Below, piece after piece: positions 1 through 8,606 of a stretch of 64,000 nucleotides of DNA. The stretch is from contig JAHHHR010000009.1 of assembly GCA_019359245.1 (NCBI GenBank), positions 62,001-126,000 on the forward strand, given 5' to 3'. A program made the translations under genes and the position numbers. The stretch is from Nostoc desertorum CM1-VF14. Its GTDB lineage: Bacteria > Cyanobacteriota > Cyanobacteriia > Cyanobacteriales > Nostocaceae. Each line of letters begins with the position of its first letter. The first letter of the stretch is position 1. The notes under the pieces are model-generated. The model made no database searches. It saw only the letters and a program-made list of their open reading frames with translations, and was not told where the DNA came from.

Positions 1-5
1 GATTG

Positions 6-1202
6 ATGCTGTTATCCTTGACAATTTGGTTAGGATTACTGTGTTTTTGGGGACAATTTTGGCAGACAGACCAGCAATTAGAGGTTACAGAAACTCAGCT
101 ACAATCGTTACCTGTAGTTTGTGCCGTCGTTCCAGCTCGTAACGAAGCTGAATTGATACCAACCAGCTTGCGATCGCTCTTACTCCAAGACTATCCTGGT
201 TCTTTCAACGTGTTTTTGGTAGACGATCGCAGCACAGACGGTACAGCAAATTTTGCCGAAAAAGTTGCACACGCTGTAGGTAAACCCCAGCAATTGCATA
301 TTATCTCAGGTGAATCACTGCCTTCTGGTTGGTCTGGCAAACTTTGGGCAGTTGAGCAAGGTATAAACAGCGCGAGTAAATTCGCACCTGACTATTTTTT
401 ATTGACTGATGCAGATATCGAGCATGATCCTGGTAATCTCCGCCGACTGGTTGCGAAAGCTGTTCAAGAAGATTTAGACCTGGTTTCGGTAATGGTGCGA
501 CTCAGGTGTGAAAGCTTTTGGGAAAAACTTTTGATTCCAGCTTTCGTCTTTTTCTTCCAAAAACTCTATCCCTTTCGCTGGGTTAATGATCTAAACAATC
601 CCACAGCCGCCGCAGCTGGGGGATCTATTTTGATCGCCCGTGAAGCTTTAGAACGAATCGGAGGTATTCAAGTCATTCGCCAAACTCTAATTGACGATTG
701 CGCCCTAGCTGAAGCTGTTAAGAAGAGTGGGGGACAAGGGGACAAGGAGACAAGGGGAATAAACAAAATTCCTAGTCAAGGGCATATCTGGCTAGGATTG
801 AGTAGCTTGACTCGGAGTCTGCGTCCCTATGACTCGCTGGCAACGATTTGGGATATGGTTGCTCGTACTGCCTATACTCAACTGAATTATTCTCCATTAC
901 TATTATTGGGAACTTTGGTAGGAATGCCTCTGATTTATCTAGTTCCACCTGTGTGTGTAATACTAGGTGCGGTTTGGGGCAATTGGGCGATCGCATTTAC
1001 GGGTTTATTGGGATGGCTGTTGATGACTTTCGCTTACTACCCAACGATCCGCTTTTATAAATGTTCTCCCTGGTTAGCATTTAGTTTACCTGCGATCGCT
1101 TTTCTCTATACCCTGATGACTCTAGACTCAGCACTCCGTCACTGGCAAGGGCGCGGCGGCGCTTGGAAAGGAAGAGTTTACCCCAGCCCGGATAATTTAT
1201 AG
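6..1202 (+). CDS. Family 2 glycosyltransferase, HpnB-like (hopanoid-associated)
   Basis: Membrane-bound GT-A fold glycosyltransferase. An N-terminal hydrophobic segment precedes the nucleotide-sugar domain, which shows DDRSTDGT, the metal-binding DADIEHD and a LIDDCALAEAV motif; hydrophobic segments follow at the C-terminus (about residues 300-380). The arrangement and the SLRPY motif match the HpnB family often found with hopanoid genes, but no other hopanoid gene is in the window, so the substrate is inferred. I take ATG at 6 as the start; a start upstream of the window cannot be excluded. Just after AEAVKKSGG there is an extra stretch of about 17 residues encoded by an octanucleotide repeat, and the conserved HIWLGL segment resumes in frame after it. 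Confidence 0.85.
   Translation: MLLSLTIWLGLLCFWGQFWQTDQQLEVTETQLQSLPVVCAVVPARNEAELIPTSLRSLLLQDYPGSFNVFLVDDRSTDGTANFAEKVAHAVGKPQQLHIISGESLPSGWSGKLWAVEQGINSASKFAPDYFLLTDADIEHDPGNLRRLVAKAVQEDLDLVSVMVRLRCESFWEKLLIPAFVFFFQKLYPFRWVNDLNNPTAAAAGGSILIAREALERIGGIQVIRQTLIDDCALAEAVKKSGGQGDKETRGINKIPSQGHIWLGLSSLTRSLRPYDSLATIWDMVARTAYTQLNYSPLLLLGTLVGMPLIYLVPPVCVILGAVWGNWAIAFTGLLGWLLMTFAYYPTIRFYKCSPWLAFSLPAIAFLYTLMTLDSALRHWQGRGGAWKGRVYPSPDNL
731..759 (+). repeat. Octanucleotide tandem repeat inside the glycosyltransferase gene
   Basis: About 3.6 units of GGGGACAA (the third reads GGAGACAA) lie within the coding sequence and are translated as a polar stretch (GGQGDKETRG). Short tandem repeats of this kind are common between genes in heterocystous cyanobacteria; here one sits inside a conserved enzyme without breaking the frame. 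Confidence 0.75.
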
Positions 1203-1315
1203 TTGGGATAAAATTGAATTTCAAAATCGGTAGTGCTAATGTGACCTGGAAGAAATGACAAACTTTGACGAACTTGAAAGTGCTACTAACATGAAAAGAA
1301 AACTTTCTCAAGGCA

Positions 1316-1849
1316 ATGACGGCAGAAGATAAAGAACTTATAGTTGATATGCCTCTGACCATTCGAGACGCCCTAACTACAGATTTTGACGATGTTGCGT
1401 TATTGTCGGTTGACGCGTATCGAGAATACTCTGAATGTTTGAGTTCAGAGGATTGGGACAAAATGAAAACGAACCTATCTAATGTTTCAAAAGTTCCTAA
1501 TCAAGCGAAGTTAATTGTGGCATTGCAAGATCATGAGCTAGTTGGATCAGTGACTTATTATTATCCTGGTACATCTACAAGCCGCCTGTTTCAACCTGAA
1601 TGGGCATCGTTACGAATGTTGGTAGTCTCGCCAAAATATCGAGGTCAAGGAATTGGTCGTCGGCTCACCGAGGAGTGTATTCAACGAGCCAAACGTGATC
1701 AAGCGGAGGTGATTGGACTTCATACCAGTGAATTGATGGTTACAGCGAGGCGGATGTATGAGAAGCTGGGGTTCCAGCAAGATACTGAGCTTCCGCGTAA
1801 TTTTGGGATTCGATATTGGCGTTATGTATTGAAGTTAGCTGAGTCGTGA
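1316..1849 (+). CDS. GNAT family N-acetyltransferase
   Basis: A 177-residue single-domain acetyltransferase. The acetyl-CoA pyrophosphate-binding loop is visible as the RGQGIGRRL segment after the strand LRMLVVSPKY, and the C-terminal YEKLGFQ motif is typical of the fold. The protein probably acetylates an amine of a small molecule or protein; the substrate cannot be read from sequence. ATG at 1316 has only a weak AAGG just upstream; an internal ATG at 1349 would give a tighter GNAT N-terminus (MPLTIRDA). It stands alone, with no close partner. Confidence 0.85.
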   Translation: MTAEDKELIVDMPLTIRDALTTDFDDVALLSVDAYREYSECLSSEDWDKMKTNLSNVSKVPNQAKLIVALQDHELVGSVTYYYPGTSTSRLFQPEWASLRMLVVSPKYRGQGIGRRLTEECIQRAKRDQAEVIGLHTSELMVTARRMYEKLGFQQDTELPRNFGIRYWRYVLKLAES

Positions 1850-2090
1850 AACGGTCGAATCGGGTTGAGGTATGTGTTTCTCCTGCCCCCCACACCACCC
1901 ATCGTGCGAGTCTGTAATGGACGTTTTATGAATACGCGCAAACATTACACCCCATTAGCAGCACGTAGAATTTTTTGGATCACTTGCCTTATATTTCGCC
2001 ACTAATTTGTCCTTGTCAAATACAGTGGCAAGAGATAAGGCGCAAAAGCTAAAATTAAAGTTAAACCAAAAGTGGTTGATTAAAATAATT

Positions 2091-2327
2091 ATGACAACCG
2101 CAACATCAACAAATAATCCTGTTATTGTCCCCAGAAAGCTGCCTTTTCTGGAGTCAATTTGTTGGCAAACTGCTGATGTATATCGGTTTACTTCAGAACA
2201 AATGCTGAGTCGCTACGAGCGTGGTTGGCAATATCGCAACCTATTTAATAATCTTGAGGGTGAAGAACTCAATTTCCTTAAGGAAATCGCCAGACGCTAT
2301 AAATCCTGGTTGCAAGTTTGTTTATGA
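2091..2327 (+). CDS. Small protein upstream of AbiEii-like gene (possible antitoxin partner)
   Basis: A 78-residue soluble protein with no motif I recognise. It overlaps the next gene by ATGA (stop TGA at 2325-2327, next ATG at 2324), so the two are probably translationally coupled. A small gene directly before a nucleotidyltransferase suggests a toxin-antitoxin-like pair, but this protein does not look like the usual winged-helix AbiEi antitoxin. The open frame extends back to 2007, but that extension is basic and low in complexity; ATG at 2091 opens a more natural N-terminus (MTTATSTNNP). Confidence 0.6.
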   Translation: MTTATSTNNPVIVPRKLPFLESICWQTADVYRFTSEQMLSRYERGWQYRNLFNNLEGEELNFLKEIARRYKSWLQVCL

Positions 2328-3037
2328 TCTCCAGGTTTGAACACCATAACAAAATTCTCACAGTTCTTGAATGTTTAGATTCTGAAATACTTAGGAAGGG
2401 TTCTGCTTACTTCGGTGGTGGAACCCTTCTTGCATTTGATTTTGAAGAATATCGCTGGAGTAAGGACGTTGATTTTATCGCTTCTGTTGGTACAGAAGGC
2501 TACAAATACCTGCGAACAGTGGTATTTGAGGGTGGGCATGAAGCATTATTTCGTGACTTAAGTAAAATTCAAGTTGGACGTAGCACAACTGACCAATATG
2601 GAATTCGGATGATCGTTTTTGTGGATGATATGCCGATTAAAACGGAAATTATTGCGGAAACTCGTTTTCAACTAGACCTACCAAGATATCCAAAGTGGTC
2701 ACCCGTTCCTTGCTTAAGCTTCAATGACTGTTTTACCTCTAAGCTGCTGTCGAATTCTGACCGTTATGCAGATGACAGCGTTGAGGCAAGAGATTTAATT
2801 GATTTAGCAGTTCTCAGGCTGCAATCTCCAATCCCTCAAGCATCAATTAAGAAGGCTGAAGGAGCATATCAGGTTATGCGTCCTTTGGAAAGAGCGTAGG
2901 CGTAGCCCGTCGTAGACATCGCACTATTTCAGACAAGACCAGATTACAGGGAGAAATGCTTTCTCGGTCTGCAAGTTGATCAAGCTCAGATACCCAAAAT
3001 TATCGACGGTATTGATTTAGGGATTTCCAGAAATTAA
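2324..3037 (+). pseudogene. AbiEii/AbiGii-type nucleotidyltransferase, interrupted by a palindromic repeat
   Basis: The N-terminal part has the nucleotidyltransferase signature: a glycine-rich FGGGTLLAF followed by SKDVDF, as in AbiEii-family toxins, which act through nucleotidyl transfer. Translation stops at TAG 2897-2899, inside a 29-nt dispersed repeat (2894-2922). After the repeat the same frame continues with LFQTRPDYREKCFLG and a further 30 or so residues to TAA at 3035-3037, the expected C-terminal helix. The repeat adds 27 nt, nine codons including two TAG stops, so the frame is kept but the protein loses its last 38 or so residues. The truncated 191-residue protein may be inactive. 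The lesion is read directly; the toxin role is inferred from family. Confidence 0.75.
2894..2922 (+). repeat. 29-nt small dispersed palindromic repeat (copy in abiEii-like gene)
   Basis: This element starts GCGTAGGCGTAGCCC and ends GTAGACATCGC. Its exact reverse complement occurs at 18613-18641, and a diverged copy lies at 10940-10966. It supplies the premature stop of the nucleotidyltransferase gene. Confidence 0.9.
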
Positions 3038-3283
3038 ATTATTCAATTTTGGGAGCGAAGATGATTGTTAGATTCTTCCTCCCCTGCTTCCTCTGCACCC
3101 CCTGCTTCCCCTGCTCGCCAAAGCAATGGGATATTTTTTTAGTTGGAAGTCCCTTACTCTCTACAGATTTAGGTTTATCTCACACTCCAAGGGCTTTTCG
3201 AGAACAACATGATATTTTTGCTGATTTAGAAACACAAATTAAAAAACGAGAAGATTCTTAAACAGGTAGCGTTGCTCATACCC

Positions 3284-3634
3284 CTAATTCCTTGAAGCTG
3301 TTTGTTTATCACTTGCAGGACTCACAGGCAATGGTTGAGCGGCTTTCAATACCGCATCCAGCAACCCTGGAAACAGCATCTCTAAATCTTCACGCCGCAG
3401 GATGTTAATGTGATGTGTCCCTTCTTTACGTGTAAAGACTATCCCAGACTCCCGCAAAATCTTGAAGTGATTGGACATAGTAGACTTAGCGATCGCAAAA
3501 TCAAACTGGGCACAGCATTGTTCCCCCTCAGTCGCCAGCAGCCGCACAATCTCTAGCCGTACTGGATCGCCTAATGCATACAGCACTCCCGGTAAAGAAA
3601 TATTTTTTCTATCTGGATGATAAAGAAATCTCAT
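3284..3634 (-). CDS. ArsR-family winged-helix transcriptional regulator
   Basis: A 116-residue repressor-type protein. The ArsR HTH is clear: an ALGDPVRLEIVRLLA helix, then AIAKSTMSNHFKILRESGIV as recognition helix and the wing THHINI. A CC pair in the segment GEQCCAQF lies where some ArsR members carry metal- or thiol-sensing cysteines, so redox or metal sensing is possible but unproven. The gene is divergent from thioredoxin 80 bp away, and the gap holds a perfect palindrome (3672-3688). It probably controls itself and the oxidoreductase genes to its right. Confidence 0.9.
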   Translation of the reverse strand: MRFLYHPDRKNISLPGVLYALGDPVRLEIVRLLATEGEQCCAQFDFAIAKSTMSNHFKILRESGIVFTRKEGTHHINILRREDLEMLFPGLLDAVLKAAQPLPVSPASDKQTASRN

Positions 3635-3671
3635 AGTTGCATTATCTCATCAAGTGGCATATATTCTTATT

Positions 3672-3688
3672 ATTCGATATTATCGAAT
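3672..3688. promoter_or_regulatory. Candidate ArsR operator palindrome
   Basis: ATTCGATA-T-TATCGAAT is a perfect inverted repeat with 8-bp arms, placed between the divergent arsR-like and thioredoxin genes. Spacing and symmetry fit a dimeric winged-helix repressor site. Binding by the neighbouring regulator is inference. Confidence 0.6.
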
Positions 3689-3714
3689 TATAGAATTAAT
3701 TAGGAAGGCAATTT

Positions 3715-4038
3715 ATGTCATCCATTACAAATGTCACAGAAGCCACATTCAAGCAAGAAGTCTTGGAAAGTGAAATTCCGGTCTTAGTAGACTTTTGGGC
3801 CCCGTGGTGCGGCCCTTGCCGGATGGTGGGACCAGTAGTCGATGAAGTCGCTACTGAATACGAGGGACAGGTAAAATTTGTGAAGCTAAACACAGATCAG
3901 AATCCTACTGTCGCCAGCCATTATGGAATTCGCAGCATCCCGACGCTGATGGTTTTTAAGGGGGGTCGCCAGGTTGACACTGTCGTAGGGGCAGTCCCAA
4001 AAACTACCTTGAATAAGACCTTAGCACAGCATCTTTAA
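3715..4038 (+). CDS. trxA: Thioredoxin
   Basis: A 107-residue single-domain thioredoxin with the classic [11 protein letters not shown] active site and the cis-proline segment [13 protein letters not shown]. It reduces protein disulfides in the cytoplasm. AGGAAGG lies 8 nt before the ATG. It is divergent from the ArsR-type gene and heads a run of reductases. A hairpin at 4091-4123 may end its transcript. Confidence 0.95.
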   Translation: MSSITNVTEATFKQEVLESEIPVLVDFWAPWCGPCRMVGPVVDEVATEYEGQVKFVKLNTDQNPTVASHYGIRSIPTLMVFKGGRQVDTVVGAVPKTTLNKTLAQHL

Positions 4039-4090
4039 TTTAAGTCCTGTTGTGAGATGCATTTAGTTTGCAGTCTTTTCTAATCAAGGG

Positions 4091-4123
4091 AGTCAGGAAT
4101 CAGAATATATCTGATTCCTGACT
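4091..4123. terminator. Hairpin after thioredoxin, followed by heptamer-like repeats
   Basis: AGTCAGGAATCAGA pairs perfectly with TCTGATTCCTGACT across a 5-nt loop. It runs into CTGACTC/TTAACTC/CTGACTT/CTGACTC units up to about 4145, the heptanucleotide STRR style of Nostoc-type genomes. There is no U-tract, so terminator function is uncertain. Confidence 0.45.
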
Positions 4124-4180
4124 CTTAACTCCTGACTTCTGACTCCTCAATTTTGTTTCAATTAACGGGGAAAGAGCCAA

Positions 4181-4975
4181 ATGGACTTGAAATTGCATGG
4201 TAAATCCGCGCTGGTGAGTGGCTCAACCGCAGGTATTGGTTTTGCAACAGCCCAAGGGTTAGCTCAAGAAGGTGCATCAGTAATTATCAACGGTCGGTCT
4301 GAAGAAAGAGTAGCCCAAGCGATCGCCAAAATTAAGCATTGTACACCCGAAGCGAAAATTTCTGGTGTTGTTGCTGACGCAGGCACTGCATCAGGGGTAG
4401 AGCAACTTTTTCAAGAAGTTCCTCACGTTGATATTCTCATAAATAACGTCGGTATTTATGAGCCAAAAACCTTCTTTGATATTACTGATAAAGACTGGTT
4501 AAACATATTTGAGGTTAACGTTCTCAGTGGAGTCCGTTTGAGCCGACAATATCTGCGAAAGCAGCTAGAGCAAAACTGGGGGCGGATAATTTTTATCTCT
4601 AGCGAATCTGCCATTCAAATCCCAGTGGAAATGATTCACTATGGCACAACTAAGACAGCGCAACTAGCTATTGCACGAGGTCTAGCAGAAATGACTGTCG
4701 GGACTGGAGTCACGGTAAACTCGGTTCTACCAGGGCCAACCCGTTCAGAAGGAGTTGAAGACTTTATCACTAAGCTGGCGCAGGAACGTGGCATTAGTGC
4801 AGGTGAAGTTGAGGCTGAGTTTTTCCAAAATGTGCGTCCCAGTTCCCTAATTAAACGCTTTGCAACTAATGAAGAAGTAGCTGCGATCGTAGTTTACCTT
4901 TGTAGTCCCGTAGCTTCAGCAACTAATGGTGCAGCTTTGCGGGTAGATGGTGGCGTTATTCGGTCAATTGTTTAG
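4181..4975 (+). CDS. SDR family oxidoreductase
   Basis: A 264-residue NAD(P)-dependent short-chain dehydrogenase. It shows the Rossmann motif SGSTAGIGFA near residue 14, the NNVG segment, the catalytic Ser (ISSESA), a Tyr-x3-Lys-type pair in HYGTTKTAQ, and the PGPT motif after the active site. The extended C-terminal part is typical of 3-oxoacyl-reductase-like members. The substrate is unknown. It lies in a same-strand run of reductases behind thioredoxin, with 100-140 nt gaps, so it may have its own promoter. Confidence 0.9.
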   Translation: MDLKLHGKSALVSGSTAGIGFATAQGLAQEGASVIINGRSEERVAQAIAKIKHCTPEAKISGVVADAGTASGVEQLFQEVPHVDILINNVGIYEPKTFFDITDKDWLNIFEVNVLSGVRLSRQYLRKQLEQNWGRIIFISSESAIQIPVEMIHYGTTKTAQLAIARGLAEMTVGTGVTVNSVLPGPTRSEGVEDFITKLAQERGISAGEVEAEFFQNVRPSSLIKRFATNEEVAAIVVYLCSPVASATNGAALRVDGGVIRSIV

Positions 4976-5060
4976 TATTTGAACCACACACATCTGTAGT
5001 AAGCGTACTGCCAACTTAACGTTAAAAGGGCAGTTAGAAACCGCGTCTACACTAAACTTT

Positions 5061-5076
5061 ACCCACCTTGGTGGGT
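5061..5076. terminator. Short hairpin between SDR and alkene reductase genes
   Basis: ACCCACC-TT-GGTGGGT is a perfect 7-bp hairpin followed by TAAAAAG. It lies 29 nt before the alkene reductase ATG, so it could be an attenuator, a terminator or a leader structure. Confidence 0.35.
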
Positions 5077-5104
5077 TAAAAAGCTTTGAATTGGAGTAAA
5101 CAAC

Positions 5105-6217
5105 ATGACTACTGATATCAATTTATTTTCTTCTTACCAATTAGGGAATCTGGAACTACCAAACCGGATTGTGATGGCACCCTTAACCCGAAATAGGGCA
5201 GGCGAGGGAAACGTACCACACCAACTTAATGCTACCTACTACGTCCAACGTGCTTCCGCCGGACTAATTATTTCGGAAGCAACGCAGGTAACTCCTGAAG
5301 GACAGGGCTATCCCGCCACACCAGGAATTCATTCATCAGAACAGGTGGAGGGATGGAAGTTAGTGACCAATGCTGTACATCAGCAAGGAGGGAGAATTTT
5401 TCTGCAACTATGGCACGTAGGCAGGATTTCTCACCCAGACTTACAACCAAATGGAGCTTTACCTATGGCACCTTCTGCCATTGCTCCTAAAGGTGAGGCT
5501 TCAACCTATGAGGGGCCAAAACCCTTTGTAATTCCCCGTGCTTTAGAAACTTCGGAAATACCACAGATAGTCGAACAGTATCGTCAAGGAGCAGCAAATG
5601 CCCTAGCGGCTGGGTTTGATGGGGTAGAAATTCACGGGGCTAATGGTTATTTAATAGATCAGTTTCTCCGCGATCGCACCAATCAGCGCACAGATAAATA
5701 TGGCGGTTCCATTGAAAATCGCACTCGATTTTTGTTGGAGGTAACAGAGGCAGTAACTAGTGTGTGGGATTCTAACCGGGTAGGAGTACGTTTATCTCCT
5801 AGCGGGACTTTTAACGATATAGGTGACTCCAATCCTTTGGAGACATTTGGTTATGCGGCTCAAGCGTTGAACCAATTTAATTTGGCATATCTGCATATTT
5901 ATGAAGCAACAGAGGCAGACATTAGACATGGCGGGATAATTGTACCCACTAGTCATATACGCGATCGCTTTACAGGTACACTCATCGTCAATGGTGGTTA
6001 TACCCGTGAAAAAGGCAATGCTGTACTGGCAAACAAAGCAGCAGATTTAGTTGCCTTTGGCACATTATTTATATCAAATCCCGATTTACCCAGGCGCTTG
6101 GCTTTAAATGCACCACTAAATCAAGCAAATCAAGCAACCTTTTATGGTGGTGATGAAAAGGGATATACAGACTATCCATTCTGGTCAGCGGCTAATGAGC
6201 CAGTAGCTAACGCATAA
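5105..6217 (+). CDS. Old yellow enzyme family alkene reductase (NADH:flavin oxidoreductase)
   Basis: A 370-residue FMN-dependent TIM-barrel ene-reductase. The N-terminal PNRIVMAPLTRNRA strand, the substrate-binding VEIHGANGYLIDQFL segment, and YGGSIENRTRF are hallmark OYE/NemA motifs. It reduces activated C=C bonds or nitro groups of electrophilic compounds using NAD(P)H. It sits between an SDR and a nitroreductase, consistent with a detoxification cluster. ATG at 5105 is preceded by TTGGAGTAAACAAC, a reasonable ribosome binding site. Confidence 0.93.
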   Translation: MTTDINLFSSYQLGNLELPNRIVMAPLTRNRAGEGNVPHQLNATYYVQRASAGLIISEATQVTPEGQGYPATPGIHSSEQVEGWKLVTNAVHQQGGRIFLQLWHVGRISHPDLQPNGALPMAPSAIAPKGEASTYEGPKPFVIPRALETSEIPQIVEQYRQGAANALAAGFDGVEIHGANGYLIDQFLRDRTNQRTDKYGGSIENRTRFLLEVTEAVTSVWDSNRVGVRLSPSGTFNDIGDSNPLETFGYAAQALNQFNLAYLHIYEATEADIRHGGIIVPTSHIRDRFTGTLIVNGGYTREKGNAVLANKAADLVAFGTLFISNPDLPRRLALNAPLNQANQATFYGGDEKGYTDYPFWSAANEPVANA

Positions 6218-6325
6218 TTCTGGTAATCTATTTTCAAGCAACTTTTGACACCACTAGATTATTTAGGACAATCCTAAAAATCGCTACAGCAGCTTCATAA
6301 CCCAACTATCAGGAAGGAGAATCTC

Positions 6326-6991
6326 ATGAGTTCGATCACTCAAACCCAACCTTTAGATGTACCAAGTGCGATCGCTCAACGCCGCTCAATCAAAACTTTT
6401 AAAACAGACCCCATTACCCCAGAACTGCTCAAGCAACTGGTAGAGTTGACCGTGGCAGCACCCAGCAGCTTTAATATCCAAGACTGGCAAATTATTATTG
6501 TGCAAGATGAAGCGCAAAAGGCAGCATTGTCAGCCGCATCGTGGAATCAACAGCAAATTGTCCAAGCACCTGTAACCTTTGTGTTTGCTGCCGATCCTAA
6601 CGCAGGCGAACAAGACTTGACCCCGATTTTGGAGCGGGGACTCAAAACTGGAGCATGGAATGAAGGTACGGTAAACTACTTTAAAACCTCCATTCCGCAA
6701 TTCCAAGCTGGGCTAGGCGACAAGCGACGCGAATATGCGATCAAAGATGCGATCATTGCTGCTACTCATTTGGTGTTAGCGGCAGAAAGTTTGGGATTAT
6801 CCACTTGTTTTATGAACGGTTGGATTGAGGATCAGGTGAAAGAAGTGATTGGTGCTGGGGATAATCCAGATTTAGCGATCGCTGTTTTAGTTCCTGTTGG
6901 CTATGCAGCAGAACCACGCTTAAATCCAGGTCGTTTGCCATTCTCCTCCAACGTTTCTGTAGATAAAATCGGGAACCCTTATGTTGGGTAG
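6326..6991 (+). CDS. Nitroreductase family protein
   Basis: A 221-residue flavin-dependent reductase of the NfsB/FRP fold. The N-terminal IAQRRSIKTF motif binds FMN phosphate, APSSFN is the flavin and substrate loop, and AIIAATHLVLAAESLGLSTC is the conserved core helix and strand. It reduces nitroaromatics, quinones or flavins with NAD(P)H. AGGAAGGAG lies just before the ATG, a strong ribosome binding site. Its neighbours are other reductases. Confidence 0.92.
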   Translation: MSSITQTQPLDVPSAIAQRRSIKTFKTDPITPELLKQLVELTVAAPSSFNIQDWQIIIVQDEAQKAALSAASWNQQQIVQAPVTFVFAADPNAGEQDLTPILERGLKTGAWNEGTVNYFKTSIPQFQAGLGDKRREYAIKDAIIAATHLVLAAESLGLSTCFMNGWIEDQVKEVIGAGDNPDLAIAVLVPVGYAAEPRLNPGRLPFSSNVSVDKIGNPYVG

Positions 6992-7111
6992 TTCTCTCTG
7001 AATCAGGCATTAAATCTCTTCATATAACTGTTTTAACGCACCCCATCTATATTTGATTTAGAGGGGGTGCATTCAACTGACTAAAATTTTTTAACAAGGA
7101 GAATTGAATCT

Positions 7112-7801
7112 ATGGCAACAACAGCTTTAATTGTCGGTGCAGGTAGTGGGCTGAGTGCATCTTTAGCCCGCTTATTTGCAAAAGAAGGATTCACCATAGC
7201 TTTAGCGGCTCGCCAAATTGAAAAACTCACTCAATTGAGTAATGAAATTGGCGCAGTTAGTTTCGCTGCTGATGCCTCAAAGCTAGATGAAGTAGAACAG
7301 TTATTTATTGATGTTGAGAAGAAACTCGGTTCTCCAAATGTTGTCATTTACAATCCCAGTTTCCGGGTGCGGGGATCTCTTGTTGATCTAGACCCTAGTG
7401 AGGTGGCAAAAACCCTAGATGTAACTGCCTATGGAGGCTTTCTCGTCGCCCAAGCTGCTACCAAAAGGTTTTTACAGCTTGGCGGCGGTGCTATCTTCTT
7501 TACTGGAGCCTCAGCGAGTATCAAGGGTTATCCTCTGTCTGCTCCTTTTGCAATGGGTAAATTTGCACTACGTGGTTTAGCTCAAAGTATTGCTAGGGAA
7601 TTAGCACCAAAGAATATCCATGTGGCGCATTTTGTGATTGATGGTGCAATCCGATCCACAGTCCGCCAAGATCCATTAGATAATCCTGATAGTACTCTTG
7701 ACCCTGATGCGATCGCTCAAACTTACCTCAGCATTTTACGCCAACCCCGCAGTGCTTGGACATGGGAAGTAGAACTACGTCCTTGGGTAGAGAACTTCTA
7801 G
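7112..7801 (+). CDS. SDR family oxidoreductase
   Basis: A 229-residue short-chain dehydrogenase-like protein with the coenzyme motif VGAGSGLSASLA. The usual NAG is replaced by YNPS. The usual Tyr-x3-Lys site is altered: the segment SAPFAMGKFALRG has Phe where Tyr is expected while Lys is kept. It may have reduced or altered activity, as in atypical SDRs. AAGGAG precedes the ATG. The methyltransferase gene follows after 34 nt, so the two are probably co-transcribed. Confidence 0.85.
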   Translation: MATTALIVGAGSGLSASLARLFAKEGFTIALAARQIEKLTQLSNEIGAVSFAADASKLDEVEQLFIDVEKKLGSPNVVIYNPSFRVRGSLVDLDPSEVAKTLDVTAYGGFLVAQAATKRFLQLGGGAIFFTGASASIKGYPLSAPFAMGKFALRGLAQSIARELAPKNIHVAHFVIDGAIRSTVRQDPLDNPDSTLDPDAIAQTYLSILRQPRSAWTWEVELRPWVENF

Positions 7802-7835
7802 CCTAAACAATTGTTACAAGAATAGTTTTGAACAT

Positions 7836-8606
7836 ATGAAAATTGATTTTGGTGCAACTGCTGTTGATTATGCAAAACACCGCGCTGGCTTTCCCAGTTC
7901 ATTATTTAACAAACTGTCTGAATATGGTATAGGTTTACCAGGGCAGTACATTGTTGACCTTGGTACAGGAACAGGAACATTAGCGCGGGGCTTTGCAGAT
8001 AGAGGCGCTTATGTAATTGGCATAGACCCATCAGTATCACTTTTAGAACAAGCGAGACAGTTAAGCGAACCTGCCCCAATCAAAGTAGATTATCGAGTTG
8101 CAACTGCTGAGAATACCGAGTTACCAGACGCAAGTGCTGATGTGGTGACAGCAGGACAGAGTTGGCATTGGTTTGACCGTCCCCGGGTCGTCCAGGAAAT
8201 TACTCGCATATTGAAAAGAAATGGCTTGATTGCGATCGCTCATTTTGATTGGATACCCTTAAAAGGTAATGTCGTTGAAGCAACAGAACAACTAATTAAG
8301 GCTCATAATCCAGCGTGGAATTTGGACGGCGGTAATGGATTGTATCCCCTGTGGTTACAAGACATTGGCGAAGGAGGATTCCGAGAAATCCGCACATTTT
8401 CTTATGATGTATTTGTACCTTATACACACGAAGCTTGGCGGGGGCGAATTCGGGCTAGTGCTGGCGTAGGAGCCAGTATGACGCCAGAAAAGGTAGAAGT
8501 ATTTGATCAAGAATTGGCGACATTACTCGAAGCAAAATATCCTACACCAATTCTTCAGGTTCACCATAGAGTTTGGGCTGCGATCGCCAAATCACCGCAA
8601 AAATGA
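7836..8606 (+). CDS. Class I SAM-dependent methyltransferase
   Basis: A 256-residue methyltransferase of the UbiE/Methyltransf_11 type. Motif I is VDLGTGTGTLARG, motif II has the acidic IGIDPS, and DVVTAGQSWHWFD is motif III/IV. Such enzymes methylate small molecules; the QSWHWFD segment is typical of the stand-alone bacterial group. It lies 34 nt after the SDR gene and is probably the last gene of that unit. Confidence 0.9.
   Translation: MKIDFGATAVDYAKHRAGFPSSLFNKLSEYGIGLPGQYIVDLGTGTGTLARGFADRGAYVIGIDPSVSLLEQARQLSEPAPIKVDYRVATAENTELPDASADVVTAGQSWHWFDRPRVVQEITRILKRNGLIAIAHFDWIPLKGNVVEATEQLIKAHNPAWNLDGGNGLYPLWLQDIGEGGFREIRTFSYDVFVPYTHEAWRGRIRASAGVGASMTPEKVEVFDQELATLLEAKYPTPILQVHHRVWAAIAKSPQK

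Noticed and set aside
3049..3261. 70-codon plus-strand frame
   Set aside because: Its first third is the low-complexity CCCCTGCTTCC repeat; the rest matches nothing and there is no ribosome site.
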